Origin: an uncultured Paraglaciecola sp.
Lineage (GTDB): Bacteria; Pseudomonadota; Gammaproteobacteria; Enterobacterales; Alteromonadaceae
DNA length: 64,000 bases
Direction of reading: 5' to 3'
Assembly: GCF_937123705.1 (NCBI RefSeq)
Contig: NZ_CAKZKO010000164.1
Coordinates: forward strand, 1-64,000
This document shows positions 1-9,734 of the stretch, one piece after another. Within the stretch, counting starts at the first letter, position 1. The number at the start of each line of letters is the position of its first letter. Under the pieces are notes generated by a model, which made no database searches, was not told the origin of the DNA, and saw nothing but the letters and a program-made list of their open reading frames with translations. The position numbers were made by a program, and so were the translations under genes.

Positions 1-2151
<2,151 letters not shown>

Positions 2152-2159
2152 AATCAAAA

Positions 2160-2199
2160 AAGCAGCTTAATTACTAGGTTATGCCTAATTAAGCTGCTT
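2160..2199. terminator. Shared terminator between converging czcA and CDF genes
   Basis: A perfect 14-bp stem (AAGCAGCTTAATTA pairing with TAATTAAGCTGCTT) has a 12-nt loop. On the minus strand the stem is followed by a run of T, so it should stop the leftward CDF transcript well. On the plus strand the following tract is TGTTATATTTTA, so it can also end czcA. Confidence 0.8.
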
Positions 2200-2234
2200 G
2201 TTATATTTTATGCCTAACATTTGGTTGATAAAGC

Positions 2235-3122
2235 TTACTGAGCTTCATCTCTACAATTTTCATTTAAAAACTCAAACTCTATCGTCGTGTGCGATAAGTG
2301 ATAGGAAGATAATTTAGCTGCAATTTCTTGTTTAAGTCTAATTAATTCTTTAACTTCAAAGTTGTCTCTCAGCTCAAGATGCGCTGTTAGAACATGACTT
2401 TCACCATCCAATGACCAAAAGTGAATATGGTGAATACCATTAACTTCAGGAAATTCATTTAATGATTGCTTAATACGCTCTTGAGTTTCTTTATCGGGTG
2501 CGGCTTGAAGAAACAAGACGAGTGTTGATTTCAGGTTTCTGAAAACATTAAATAAGATGAATAACGTGAAGCCAATCGATAGTAGAGGATCTAATATCGG
2601 CAGTTCAACGAACAGCAGTACAATAGAGACTATAAGAACGGCAACCCAACCAAGTACATCTTCAAGTAGGTGCCATGTCAGTACTTTTTCATTTAATGTC
2701 TCACCCGCTTTTAATTTGAATACGGCATATCCGTTCACGGCAACACCGAGTATGGCAAGTCCCAGCATCCCCTCAACTACAGGCATTTCAGGATTGGACA
2801 ACCTTGGTATGGCTTCAAATAAAACCCAAATAGAGCCAATAATTAAAACAATACTATTTACCAAAGCACCAAATAGTGTAAGTCTACGATAACCATAACT
2901 AAACCTATCTGATGCTTCTTTATTTGAAAAACGACTCAATAACCAAGCAAACCCTATAGACAGGCTATCACCCAAATCATGAACTGCATCTGCCATTATC
3001 GCCGTACTGTTGGTAAGCCAGCCACCTATAAACTCGATAATAGTAAATGTCACATTCAGAAAAAATGCCCAACCAATACGGTTGTCTTGTCCATGTTGAT
3101 GACTGTGGTTATGGTTGTGCAT
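2235..3122 (-). CDS. Cation diffusion facilitator (Zn/Cd-type exporter)
   Basis: Proton-antiport exporter of divalent cations, 295 aa, with six expected membrane helices. The N-terminus is His-rich (MHNHNHSHQHGQD). The metal site shows HxxxD in helix 2 (AVHDLGDS) and HxxxD in helix 5 (HLLEDVLG), the pattern of zinc/cadmium CDFs. A cytoplasmic domain with HHIHFWSLDGESH follows. The start was set at the ATG at 3122 because GGAGG lies 8 bases ahead; an in-frame start at 3164 would lack this and cut deeper into the neighbour. It overlaps the end of the transglutaminase-like gene by 14 bp, so the two are one operon driven from the MerR-type promoter at 3.87-3.90 kb. Likely CzcD/ZitB-like; the metal is inferred. 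Confidence 0.9.
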   Translation of the reverse strand: MHNHNHSHQHGQDNRIGWAFFLNVTFTIIEFIGGWLTNSTAIMADAVHDLGDSLSIGFAWLLSRFSNKEASDRFSYGYRRLTLFGALVNSIVLIIGSIWVLFEAIPRLSNPEMPVVEGMLGLAILGVAVNGYAVFKLKAGETLNEKVLTWHLLEDVLGWVAVLIVSIVLLFVELPILDPLLSIGFTLFILFNVFRNLKSTLVLFLQAAPDKETQERIKQSLNEFPEVNGIHHIHFWSLDGESHVLTAHLELRDNFEVKELIRLKQEIAAKLSSYHLSHTTIEFEFLNENCRDEAQ

Positions 3123-3840
3123 TTTGTACCTCCAGTACTGTCTTTTTTCTAATATTAGCGACATTGAAGTTGATCAGATGACGGATCACTCGTTGATACA
3201 TCCAACGTTTCACGCCTGATAAGTTAGTTCCTTGCTCACGATAGAACTCATCAGGGGAATCATAAAGTCCGAAATCGTCATGAATACCTTCTTTTTGAAT
3301 ATAGGTATCCTCTCCACGCCAATCCGTATCAGGTGATGAAAAGCACTTTGTCGCAACACCATAGCCACAAAAAACATCTTTTTCTTGGCTAAACCTTTGC
3401 TGTAAGGATGTTAGATATTGTGCATCCAAGATAAAGCCTTCTAAGTTGATCCAACGACCATCAAGGTATACCTCCACCCAACTGTGGATAATGTATTTAG
3501 GAGCTAACCAAAAAACATAGGTTGGTATGGCACCTTTTTGCAACTGTTGATTTATAGTAAACCCGTGAAATCGGCATGGAATGCCTAATCCACGCAATAG
3601 AGCCATCAATAGATTGCCTTTGGTATTACATTGACCATAACCATCAGACAGCACTTCACTCGCTGAAATATCATCGCTCTTGTTGTAGCCAAACAACATT
3701 TCATCTTTCACAAATTGGTAGGCTACACCAATTTTGTTGAAATCATCCAAGCTTTTCCACCTTCGTTGATTTATGAGGGATTGGATATTTTTGTGTTCAA
3801 AATTGACTATGCTGGTCTTGGTTAGATACTTATCACACAT
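3109..3840 (-). CDS. Transglutaminase-like superfamily protein of a metal-efflux operon
   Basis: A 243-residue protein without an obvious signal peptide. It carries a transglutaminase-like cysteine protease/transferase core: the nucleophile block GYGQCNTKGN (Cys about 71), the histidine block IIHSWVEVYLDGRW (His about 119) and then NLEG, where an acidic residue would complete the triad (Glu about 134; Asp is more usual). The ATG at 3840 is preferred over the GTG at 3846 because AGGGG precedes it suitably. It is first in an operon with the CDF exporter, behind a MerR-type promoter, so its expression should follow metal. The substrate is unknown; processing of metal-binding thiol peptides or quality control is only a guess. 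Confidence 0.75.
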   Translation of the reverse strand: MCDKYLTKTSIVNFEHKNIQSLINQRRWKSLDDFNKIGVAYQFVKDEMLFGYNKSDDISASEVLSDGYGQCNTKGNLLMALLRGLGIPCRFHGFTINQQLQKGAIPTYVFWLAPKYIIHSWVEVYLDGRWINLEGFILDAQYLTSLQQRFSQEKDVFCGYGVATKCFSSPDTDWRGEDTYIQKEGIHDDFGLYDSPDEFYREQGTNLSGVKRWMYQRVIRHLINFNVANIRKKTVLEVQNAQP

Positions 3841-3869
3841 TTTCACCCCTTATTCACTTGTATGCTTTA

Positions 3870-3900
3870 ACTATAAACCCTATAGTAACTATAGGGTCAA
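3870..3900 (-). promoter_or_regulatory. MerR-type promoter/operator for the transglutaminase-CDF operon
   Basis: Reading leftward, -35 TTGACC (3895-3900) and -10 TATAGT (3870-3875) are 19 bp apart, the over-long spacer typical of promoters activated by MerR-family proteins. The spacer region holds a perfect palindrome with arms ACCCTATAG and CTATAGGGT around TAA (3877-3897), very like ZntR/CadR/PbrR operators. The divergent MerR gene begins at 3918. Confidence 0.88.
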
Positions 3901-3917
3901 GTTTGTTGGGAAGCTTT

Positions 3918-4307
3918 ATGAAAATTGGCGAATTATCGAAGACATCAGGCTGTTCTATTCAAACGATTAGATATTATGAAAGACAAGGGTTGCTTTCAGA
4001 TCCTGAGCGCTCTGAGGGTAACTTTAGGTTGTATTCCAATAAGGCGTTAAAAGAGCTGGAATTCGTTAAGCATTGTCGCAGCCTCGATATATCTCTTGAT
4101 GATATCAAACGTCTTATTGAATTAAAGAATAAGCCAGAAGAAAGCTGCTCTAGTGTGAATGAATTGATTAAGCAGCAATTAAATTTAGTCAACAAACGCA
4201 TGAAAGAATTAAAGGCCTTAAAAAATGAATTACAACATATGGCAAGTACATGCAATTCTGATAATACCATTGAAGGATGCGGTATTATTAAGTCGTTGGA
4301 TAGTTAA
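3918..4307 (+). CDS. MerR-family regulator, CadR/PbrR type
   Basis: Metal-sensing activator, 129 aa. The N-terminal winged helix-turn-helix (MKIGELSKTSGCSIQTIRYYE) is followed by a dimerisation helix. Cys77, Cys112 and Cys121 occur in the pattern of Cd(II)/Pb(II)/Zn(II) sensors of the CadR/PbrR branch. The ATG at 3918 was chosen because the MerR fold starts there; longer in-frame starts would run through the operator. It is divergent from the transglutaminase-CDF operon and most likely controls it through the palindrome at 3877-3897. The metal specificity is inferred from the cysteine pattern and the CDF target. Confidence 0.88.
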   Translation: MKIGELSKTSGCSIQTIRYYERQGLLSDPERSEGNFRLYSNKALKELEFVKHCRSLDISLDDIKRLIELKNKPEESCSSVNELIKQQLNLVNKRMKELKALKNELQHMASTCNSDNTIEGCGIIKSLDS

Positions 4308-4349
4308 TCTAAATTCTGCTTTGAACTATTCTTAGTCGCAAAGGCAATT

Positions 4350-4727
4350 ATGAAAACCATTGGTAAATTAGCACAATCATTAAATTTAAACGTAGAAACC
4401 ATTCGTTTTTATGAGCGAGAAGGACTTATTACACAACCTACAAAACCAATATCAGGTTATAGACAATATGACGAAACAATAGCAGGACAACTTAGGTTCA
4501 TCACAAAAGCCAAAATGCTCGGCTTTACGTTAAAAGAAATTAAATCGCTAATGTCTATGGACAACGACTGCGCTCAAGTTGAGTTATTAAGCCGACAAAA
4601 GTTAGCAATCATTCGAGAAAAAATTAGCGACCTTCAACGTTTAGAGAAAGTAATTGTGGATATGACAAATACCTGTATACAAAACGATGATCCAACATAT
4701 TGCCCTATTATTGATGCATTAAAATGA
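4350..4727 (+). CDS. merR: Mercury-type MerR regulator
   Basis: Hg(II)-responsive regulator, 125 aa. It has the N-terminal HTH (IGKLAQSLNLNVETIRFYERE), a long helix and cysteines at 74, 109 and 118. Their spacing (35 and 9) equals that of the three Hg ligands Cys82/117/126 of Tn501 MerR, which is strong evidence for mercury sensing. Unlike Tn501 it is co-oriented with its target: the mer-type promoter begins one base after its stop codon and drives merC. No mercuric reductase follows. Confidence 0.9.
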   Translation: MKTIGKLAQSLNLNVETIRFYEREGLITQPTKPISGYRQYDETIAGQLRFITKAKMLGFTLKEIKSLMSMDNDCAQVELLSRQKLAIIREKISDLQRLEKVIVDMTNTCIQNDDPTYCPIIDALK

Positions 4728-4758
4728 TTGACTCTGTACTTATGTACGGAGTTTAGAG
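4728..4758 (+). promoter_or_regulatory. mer-type promoter/operator in front of merC
   Basis: TTGACT (-35, 4728-4733), a 19-bp spacer and a weak -10 near TTAGAG (4753-4758). The dyad CTCTGTAC-TTAT-GTACGGAG (4732-4751) closely resembles the Tn501/Tn21 mer operator (TTGACTCCGTAC...GTACGGA). The -35 box abuts the merR stop codon. Confidence 0.85.
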
Positions 4759-4788
4759 TGTTGGTCATATCAATCAATAGACTTTCAA

Positions 4789-5178
4789 ATGATAAATAAA
4801 ATATTAGACAAAGTAGGCTCTGGTGGTGTTTGGCTAGCGGCACTTAGTTGTACAGGGTGTTTCCCTGCACTCGGTTCTTTAGCATCAGCGTTGGGGTTAG
4901 GATTTCTTTCTCATTTTGAGGGGATTGCTGTAAATACCTTATTACCTATATTTGCAACTCTGGCATTATTAGTAAACTTATACAACTGGCATAAAAATAA
5001 AAGCCATACCAGAGCTATCTTCAGCATTCTAGGGCCTGTAGCAGTGCTATTAACGCTTTATCCTCTATGGCAATATGATTGGAGCACATATCTATTTTAC
5101 TTAGGTATTTGTTTAATGGTTGTTATGTCTGTATTAGATATCGTAAAACCAGTAAGGGTACAAGCATGCAAAATATAG
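4789..5178 (+). CDS. merC: Mercury uptake membrane protein MerC
   Basis: Inner-membrane Hg(II) transporter, 129 aa with four hydrophobic segments. The metal-binding CTGCFPALGS motif (Cys21, Cys24) in helix 1 and the following LGLGFLSHFEG match MerC. In classical operons MerC passes Hg(II) to cytoplasmic MerA, which is not visible here. It lies behind the mer-type operator and overlaps the next small gene by 13 bp. Confidence 0.9.
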   Translation: MINKILDKVGSGGVWLAALSCTGCFPALGSLASALGLGFLSHFEGIAVNTLLPIFATLALLVNLYNWHKNKSHTRAIFSILGPVAVLLTLYPLWQYDWSTYLFYLGICLMVVMSVLDIVKPVRVQACKI

Positions 5179-5381
5179 AGCTTAAATCGACTATTACATG
5201 TCCTGAATGTGGGCATAGAAAAATGGAAAAAATGCCGACTAGCGCTTGTCAGTGGTATTATGAATGCGAATCATGCAAAGTTTTGTTAAAACCATTAAAG
5301 GGTGACTGCTGTGTTTACTGTTCGTATGGAACAGTAAAATGCCCACCTATTCAAGAAGGACATAATTGTTGCGCCAGTTAG
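5166..5381 (+). CDS. GDCCVxC-domain small protein
   Basis: A 71-residue cysteine-rich protein. It has an N-terminal CPECGH pair, a CESCK pair and the family motif GDCCVYCSYGTVKCPPIQ. The family (GDCCVxC-domain (seleno)protein) often accompanies MerC/MerT genes, and in some members a cysteine is selenocysteine; here all positions are Cys codons. The start at 5166 overlaps the merC stop, indicating translational coupling. A role in binding or passing on Hg(II) is inferred from context. Confidence 0.8.
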   Translation: MQNIELKSTITCPECGHRKMEKMPTSACQWYYECESCKVLLKPLKGDCCVYCSYGTVKCPPIQEGHNCCAS

Positions 5382-5600
5382 CATAAGTGAATGTTTAATT
5401 TGTGCTAACTATTGTGATTATATAAGGACAGCTTTAGGCTCATATCTGCCAAAGATATAAGGTTACAAAGGTCGCTTAATCCGAAAAGTGATCAATGTTC
5501 TTATCATTAGGGTTAATTCAATCGACTAAAAAATAGTTCTTAATTTACATTGGGCGAAATATACATTAATATTTATTCGGTATTTTATCTAGAGAACTTT

Positions 5601-5978
5601 ATGTTTAAACCACTTTCAAAAGTCTTAGTTTTAGTAGCTATGCTGATTGCCTTTGTTGGGCAAGCATTAGCTTATACAGCTATGTCTTGTGAAATGTCGG
5701 AAAATTCTCATCAATCTCTTATGACTATGGATCATTCTTCAATGAATTCTCATGAGGGAATGGATCATAGTGATATGAAAACTAGTGCTTCAAGTTCAGA
5801 AGACTGCTGCGACCAAGATTGTATTTGTCCTGCAAATGCATGTACATCAGTCACATTTTTGAATGCAAACAGTGGTTCAACTGATATTTTAGGGTTTACT
5901 GACACTATAGTGAACCAAGGTGCTGAACACCCAAAGTCAATTTCTACTTCCCTTTACCGCCCTCCAATATTTGCCTAA
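5601..5978 (+). CDS. CopL-like His/Met-rich secreted metal-binding protein
   Basis: A 125-residue protein with a signal peptide (MFKPLSKVLVLVAMLIAFVG, cleavage likely after the following QALA). The mature part is rich in Met, His and Ser (MDHSS, HEGMDHSDM) and has a cysteine cluster CCDQDCICPANAC. This fits the small CopL-type proteins placed ahead of copper-resistance operons. The ATG at 5601 starts the signal peptide exactly; an earlier frame start would precede it with unrelated residues. It is probably the first gene of the copper cluster, binding Cu/Ag in the periplasm. Confidence 0.6.
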   Translation: MFKPLSKVLVLVAMLIAFVGQALAYTAMSCEMSENSHQSLMTMDHSSMNSHEGMDHSDMKTSASSSEDCCDQDCICPANACTSVTFLNANSGSTDILGFTDTIVNQGAEHPKSISTSLYRPPIFA

Positions 5979-6082
5979 CACAGGATTAGTGCGTCCAAAA
6001 TTTACGCACAAAATAACTTTTCTTGTTAATTAATTAAGCGCTATTGCGCCTAAATATTGTCCAGCATTGTCTGGGGGCAAAA

Positions 6083-6580
6083 ATGATCAAAATATTTTTT
6101 AAGTTAGCGGTAGTTGTGCTGCTAGTACCAGCATTTACTCACGCAACCGAGCATAATCATAAAAGTAATGCTGAAGTTAAACCAATCGAGTTATTAGTTT
6201 ATAAAACTCCTACTTGTGGATGTTGTAAAAAATGGATATCTCATATTGAAGATGAAGGAATTATTGCGGACTCCAAAGATTTCCGAAACATCTCCAATAT
6301 AAAAACTAAGTACGGTATCAAACCTAATTATCGCTCTTGTCATACAGCCGTTACAAGAAATGGCTTTGTGTTTGAAGGTCATGTACCTGCCAAATTCATA
6401 AAACAATTTTTATCTGAAAAACACGACAACGCCATTGGTTTGTCAGTTCCTGCGATGCCTATTGGCTCTCCGGGAATGGAAGTCGGTGAACGTTTTATGC
6501 CTTATAACGTGTTGGTTTTTTTTAAGGATGGAACTAGCAAAGTCTATGCAAAAGTGAATACCTATGAGGAGCAATTCTAA
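6083..6580 (+). CDS. copG: DUF411 (CopG-like) periplasmic copper protein
   Basis: A 165-residue protein with an N-terminal signal peptide (cleavage near THATEH), a His-rich linker and a DUF411 domain: VYKTPTCGCCKKW, the CxCC cluster in a thioredoxin-like fold, then SCHTA and GHVPAKFI, the paired Cys/His positions typical of CopG. CopG proteins bind copper clusters and are thought to do redox handling of Cu in the periplasm. The ATG at 6083 follows GGGGG at good spacing. Its stop overlaps the start of cusC by one base. Confidence 0.85.
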   Translation: MIKIFFKLAVVVLLVPAFTHATEHNHKSNAEVKPIELLVYKTPTCGCCKKWISHIEDEGIIADSKDFRNISNIKTKYGIKPNYRSCHTAVTRNGFVFEGHVPAKFIKQFLSEKHDNAIGLSVPAMPIGSPGMEVGERFMPYNVLVFFKDGTSKVYAKVNTYEEQF

Positions 6581-7965
6581 TGAAATTAGGAATTCAAAAC
6601 TTATCAAAGGTTACTGTTGGTTTAATGATTGGGTTTTCTGCATTTTACGCCCAAGCCGAAAAAGTTATTTCACTTCAACAGGCTATAGAGTTAGCTCAAC
6701 AAAATGATCCTTGGTTACACGGCAGCAGCTTGAAACAAAAGGCTGTAGAGAATATGAGTATAGCTTCCGGGACATTACCTGACCCTAAAATATCTGTTGG
6801 TATGATGAACTTGCCAACAGATACATGGAACTTCGATCAAGAAGGTATGACTCAATTTAAAGTTGGAGTGTCTCAAATGTTTCCTAGAGGAGATAGTTTG
6901 GCACTCAAACAACAACAGTTAAAAATAGAATCAACTCAATACCCATTGTTACGTGAAGACCGTAAAGCAAAATTAAAAAGTGAAGTTTCCCAACTTTGGT
7001 TAGATGTATTTTTAGCGCAACAAACGATTAAGTTAATCGAAAACGATTGGGAGCTATTCGAGCAAATGGCGGAGGTTGCAAAAGCTAGTTATTCGAATGC
7101 GGTAGGAAAAACAAGGCAACAAGATGTCATTCGAGCACAGCTAGAAATCGTTCAATTAGAAGATAGATTGACAGTTCAAAAGCAAAAATTAGAAACGTCT
7201 ATCGCTCGTCTAAACGAATGGCTTCATCTTTATAATGACAGTGATTTTGAAAAAGCGTTTGATTTTGATTCACAGCCAATAGAGTTCAATGTCTCAGAAG
7301 GTCTACCTGCAATTCGATTGCAAAATCCTGCTGTTTTAACTGAGGTTCATTATTCGCGAAATGCTCTGGCATTAGCATTAGAAAACCATCCTGCCATTCG
7401 TGCAATTGATGTTAAGAAAAAAGTGTCTGAAAAAGCAATTACTATAGCCAAACAACAATATAAGCCCCAGTGGGGAGTTAACGCTAGCTATGCCTATCGT
7501 GATGATATGCCATCAGGAGATAGTCGATCGGACTTGTTTTCTGTTGGCGTGACATTTGATTTACCGTTATTCACTGAAGATAGACAAGATAAACAAGTTG
7601 CTGCATCAATCGCTGAATCAGAAGCTATCAGAACAGAGAAATTGTTATTAATAAAACAAATGATTAGCGCAATTGAAAAAGAGCTACGTCAGCTAAAAAG
7701 ATTATCAGAAAGACAATCGATATATAAAGATCAATTGCTTAAACAAACCAACGAACAGGCTGAGTCTTCATTGACTGCTTACACCAACGATGATGGCGAT
7801 TTTTCTGAAGTGGTTCGAGCAAGAATAGCTGGGCTTAATGCCAGAATATCAGCCTTAAAAATAGATGTTGATGCATTAAAAACAGTCGCTCGTATCAATT
7901 ATTTCTTCGCACAGTCAAATACCAAACCAGTACTTGCGCACACCAGTAAATTTGGAGAAAAGTAA
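6580..7965 (+). CDS. cusC: Outer-membrane efflux protein (CusC/TolC family)
   Basis: A 461-residue TolC-family channel forming the outer-membrane part of the Cu/Ag efflux pump. A signal peptide ends near FYAQAEK. Two outer-membrane efflux repeats follow, with the characteristic LAQQNDPWL and LALENHPAIRAID helices and the long coiled-coil stretches that build the periplasmic tunnel. There is no clear lipobox, unlike E. coli CusC. The start overlaps the DUF411 stop and its stop overlaps the cusB start by one base, so translation is coupled. Confidence 0.87.
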   Translation: MKLGIQNLSKVTVGLMIGFSAFYAQAEKVISLQQAIELAQQNDPWLHGSSLKQKAVENMSIASGTLPDPKISVGMMNLPTDTWNFDQEGMTQFKVGVSQMFPRGDSLALKQQQLKIESTQYPLLREDRKAKLKSEVSQLWLDVFLAQQTIKLIENDWELFEQMAEVAKASYSNAVGKTRQQDVIRAQLEIVQLEDRLTVQKQKLETSIARLNEWLHLYNDSDFEKAFDFDSQPIEFNVSEGLPAIRLQNPAVLTEVHYSRNALALALENHPAIRAIDVKKKVSEKAITIAKQQYKPQWGVNASYAYRDDMPSGDSRSDLFSVGVTFDLPLFTEDRQDKQVAASIAESEAIRTEKLLLIKQMISAIEKELRQLKRLSERQSIYKDQLLKQTNEQAESSLTAYTNDDGDFSEVVRARIAGLNARISALKIDVDALKTVARINYFFAQSNTKPVLAHTSKFGEK

Positions 7966-9719
7966 TGTCATCTAATACGAAAATAATTATCGCAATCATC
8001 ATAGGAGCTGCAATAGGTGCTGGGACCTTGAGTATATTCCAAAACTCGAACTATGATAGCTCGATCGCCAAATCTGAAGAAAAGAAGGCGCTTTATTGGG
8101 TTGCCCCGATGGATTCTAACTACCGCCGGGACAAGCCCGGTAAGTCTCCTATGGGGATGGATTTAATTCCCGTATATGATGATGAATCATCAAGTGATGA
8201 CTTCGGCCCCGGCGCAGTTAAAGTTTCTCCTCATGTCGTAAACAATCTTGGTGTTCGTACCGCACCTGTTGAACTAAAAAATATGCATACTGAAATCTCT
8301 ACGGTAGGTTATGTACAATATGACGAGGATAAGCTAATTCATATCCACCCACGTGTTGATGGCTGGATCGAAAAGCTTTATGTCAAGGCTACTGGTAACC
8401 CTGTAGAAAAAGGGCAGCCACTCTACACCTTATATTCTCCCCAGTTAGTTAATGCTCAAGAAGAATTGTTAATTGCCTTAAAGCGCAATAACAGCTCTCT
8501 AGTTACGGCAGCTAAAGATCGTCTTAAAGCGCTGCAACTTTCAGCAGACTTTATTAAAGAATTAGAGCAAACAAGAAAAGTTCAGCAATCCATTACTTTT
8601 TATTCACCTCAAGCTGGTGTTGTGGATGGGTTAAAGATACGAGAAGGCTTTTATGTGAAGCCGGGAAATACGTTGCTTAGTATCGGCAAACTTGACCAAG
8701 TATGGGTAGAAGCTGAAGTGTTTGAACGAGATGCTGCGATGATCAAAGAAGGGTTGCCAGTATCAATGACTCTGGACTATCTGCCCGGTGAAGATTGGAC
8801 TGGTGTTGTTGATTATGTTTACCCAACTTTAAACAACAAAACTCGCACCCTTAGAGTTCGGTTGAAATTTGATAATCCTGATTTTCAATTAAAGCCCAAT
8901 ATGTTCGCACAAGTTTCGATTCATGCAAATCAAACCGACAGTACGATTATTGTCCCTAAAGAGGCCGTCATTCGCACAGGTAAGCAAGACCGAGTGGTAC
9001 TTGCTTTAGGTGAAGGACAATTTAAGTCTATTGAAGTCACTATTGGTCGAGTCGATATCGATAGTATCGAGATTTTGCATGGATTAACTGAAGAAGATGT
9101 GGTTGTTACGTCTGCTCAATTCTTAATTGATTCTGAATCAAGTAAATCATCCGACTTTAAACGTATGACCCATGATGAGGTGCCGAACTCAATTTGGATG
9201 CAAGGTGAAGTAAATAGCGTCATGACAGGACATCGTATGGTCAATATTACACATGGCCCGGCTGAAGCTTGGGATTGGCCTGAAATGACAATGGACTTTA
9301 ATGTGGCTGAGAATGTTGATTTTGACTCTTTAAAGTCAGGTCAATCTTTACACTTCGAGGTGTCTAAAACCGAAGATAGTGGATATGAAGTAACTGGTAT
9401 TCATATCATGAGTGAGCCAGAAGTATCCTCTGCAACAGTCTCAGGTTTAATTAATGAAATAACCTTAGGCAATCGCACTTTCAATATTAGTCGAGGCCCT
9501 ATAGAGAAGTGGGATAGACCTGCTGCGACGAAGGATTTTGTCGTCGGGGAAAATATAGAAATCGCTTACTTTAGTGTTGGTGACAGCGTCATATTCACAT
9601 TTGAAGAGAGAGGTGAATTGGTTATCACTGAAATGTCCCTTGAATCAAATGAACAAAACAGCAACGAGCATGAGACAAATCATGTACAGAAAGCTGTTGT
9701 CGATCATTCGAATCATTAA
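7965..9719 (+). CDS. cusB: Membrane fusion protein CusB with two C-terminal CusF-like domains
   Basis: Periplasmic adaptor of the Cu/Ag RND pump, 584 aa, longer than E. coli CusB (about 407). Order: N-terminal anchor helix; heavy-metal-binding segment at about 44-72 (YWVAPMDSNYRR...KSPMGMDLIPVYD); barrel-sandwich and beta-barrel domains to about 395; a CusF-like domain at about 407-480; a second CusF-like repeat at about 487-556. The first CusF domain keeps the ligand pattern of CusF (THGPAEAWDWPEMTMDF: His, Trp, Met, Met). The second reads SRGPIEKWDRPAATKDF and has lost all four. A His-containing tail ends the protein. CusF is normally a separate metallochaperone; here it is fused to the adaptor. 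Confidence 0.88.
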   Translation: MSSNTKIIIAIIIGAAIGAGTLSIFQNSNYDSSIAKSEEKKALYWVAPMDSNYRRDKPGKSPMGMDLIPVYDDESSSDDFGPGAVKVSPHVVNNLGVRTAPVELKNMHTEISTVGYVQYDEDKLIHIHPRVDGWIEKLYVKATGNPVEKGQPLYTLYSPQLVNAQEELLIALKRNNSSLVTAAKDRLKALQLSADFIKELEQTRKVQQSITFYSPQAGVVDGLKIREGFYVKPGNTLLSIGKLDQVWVEAEVFERDAAMIKEGLPVSMTLDYLPGEDWTGVVDYVYPTLNNKTRTLRVRLKFDNPDFQLKPNMFAQVSIHANQTDSTIIVPKEAVIRTGKQDRVVLALGEGQFKSIEVTIGRVDIDSIEILHGLTEEDVVVTSAQFLIDSESSKSSDFKRMTHDEVPNSIWMQGEVNSVMTGHRMVNITHGPAEAWDWPEMTMDFNVAENVDFDSLKSGQSLHFEVSKTEDSGYEVTGIHIMSEPEVSSATVSGLINEITLGNRTFNISRGPIEKWDRPAATKDFVVGENIEIAYFSVGDSVIFTFEERGELVITEMSLESNEQNSNEHETNHVQKAVVDHSNH

Positions 9720-9734
9720 ATAGGGAGATTAGTA

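Noticed and set aside
2557..2892. A 111-codon plus-strand frame antisense to the CDF gene
   Set aside because: It is fully covered by the well-supported CDF gene and has no recognisable domain or ribosome binding site.
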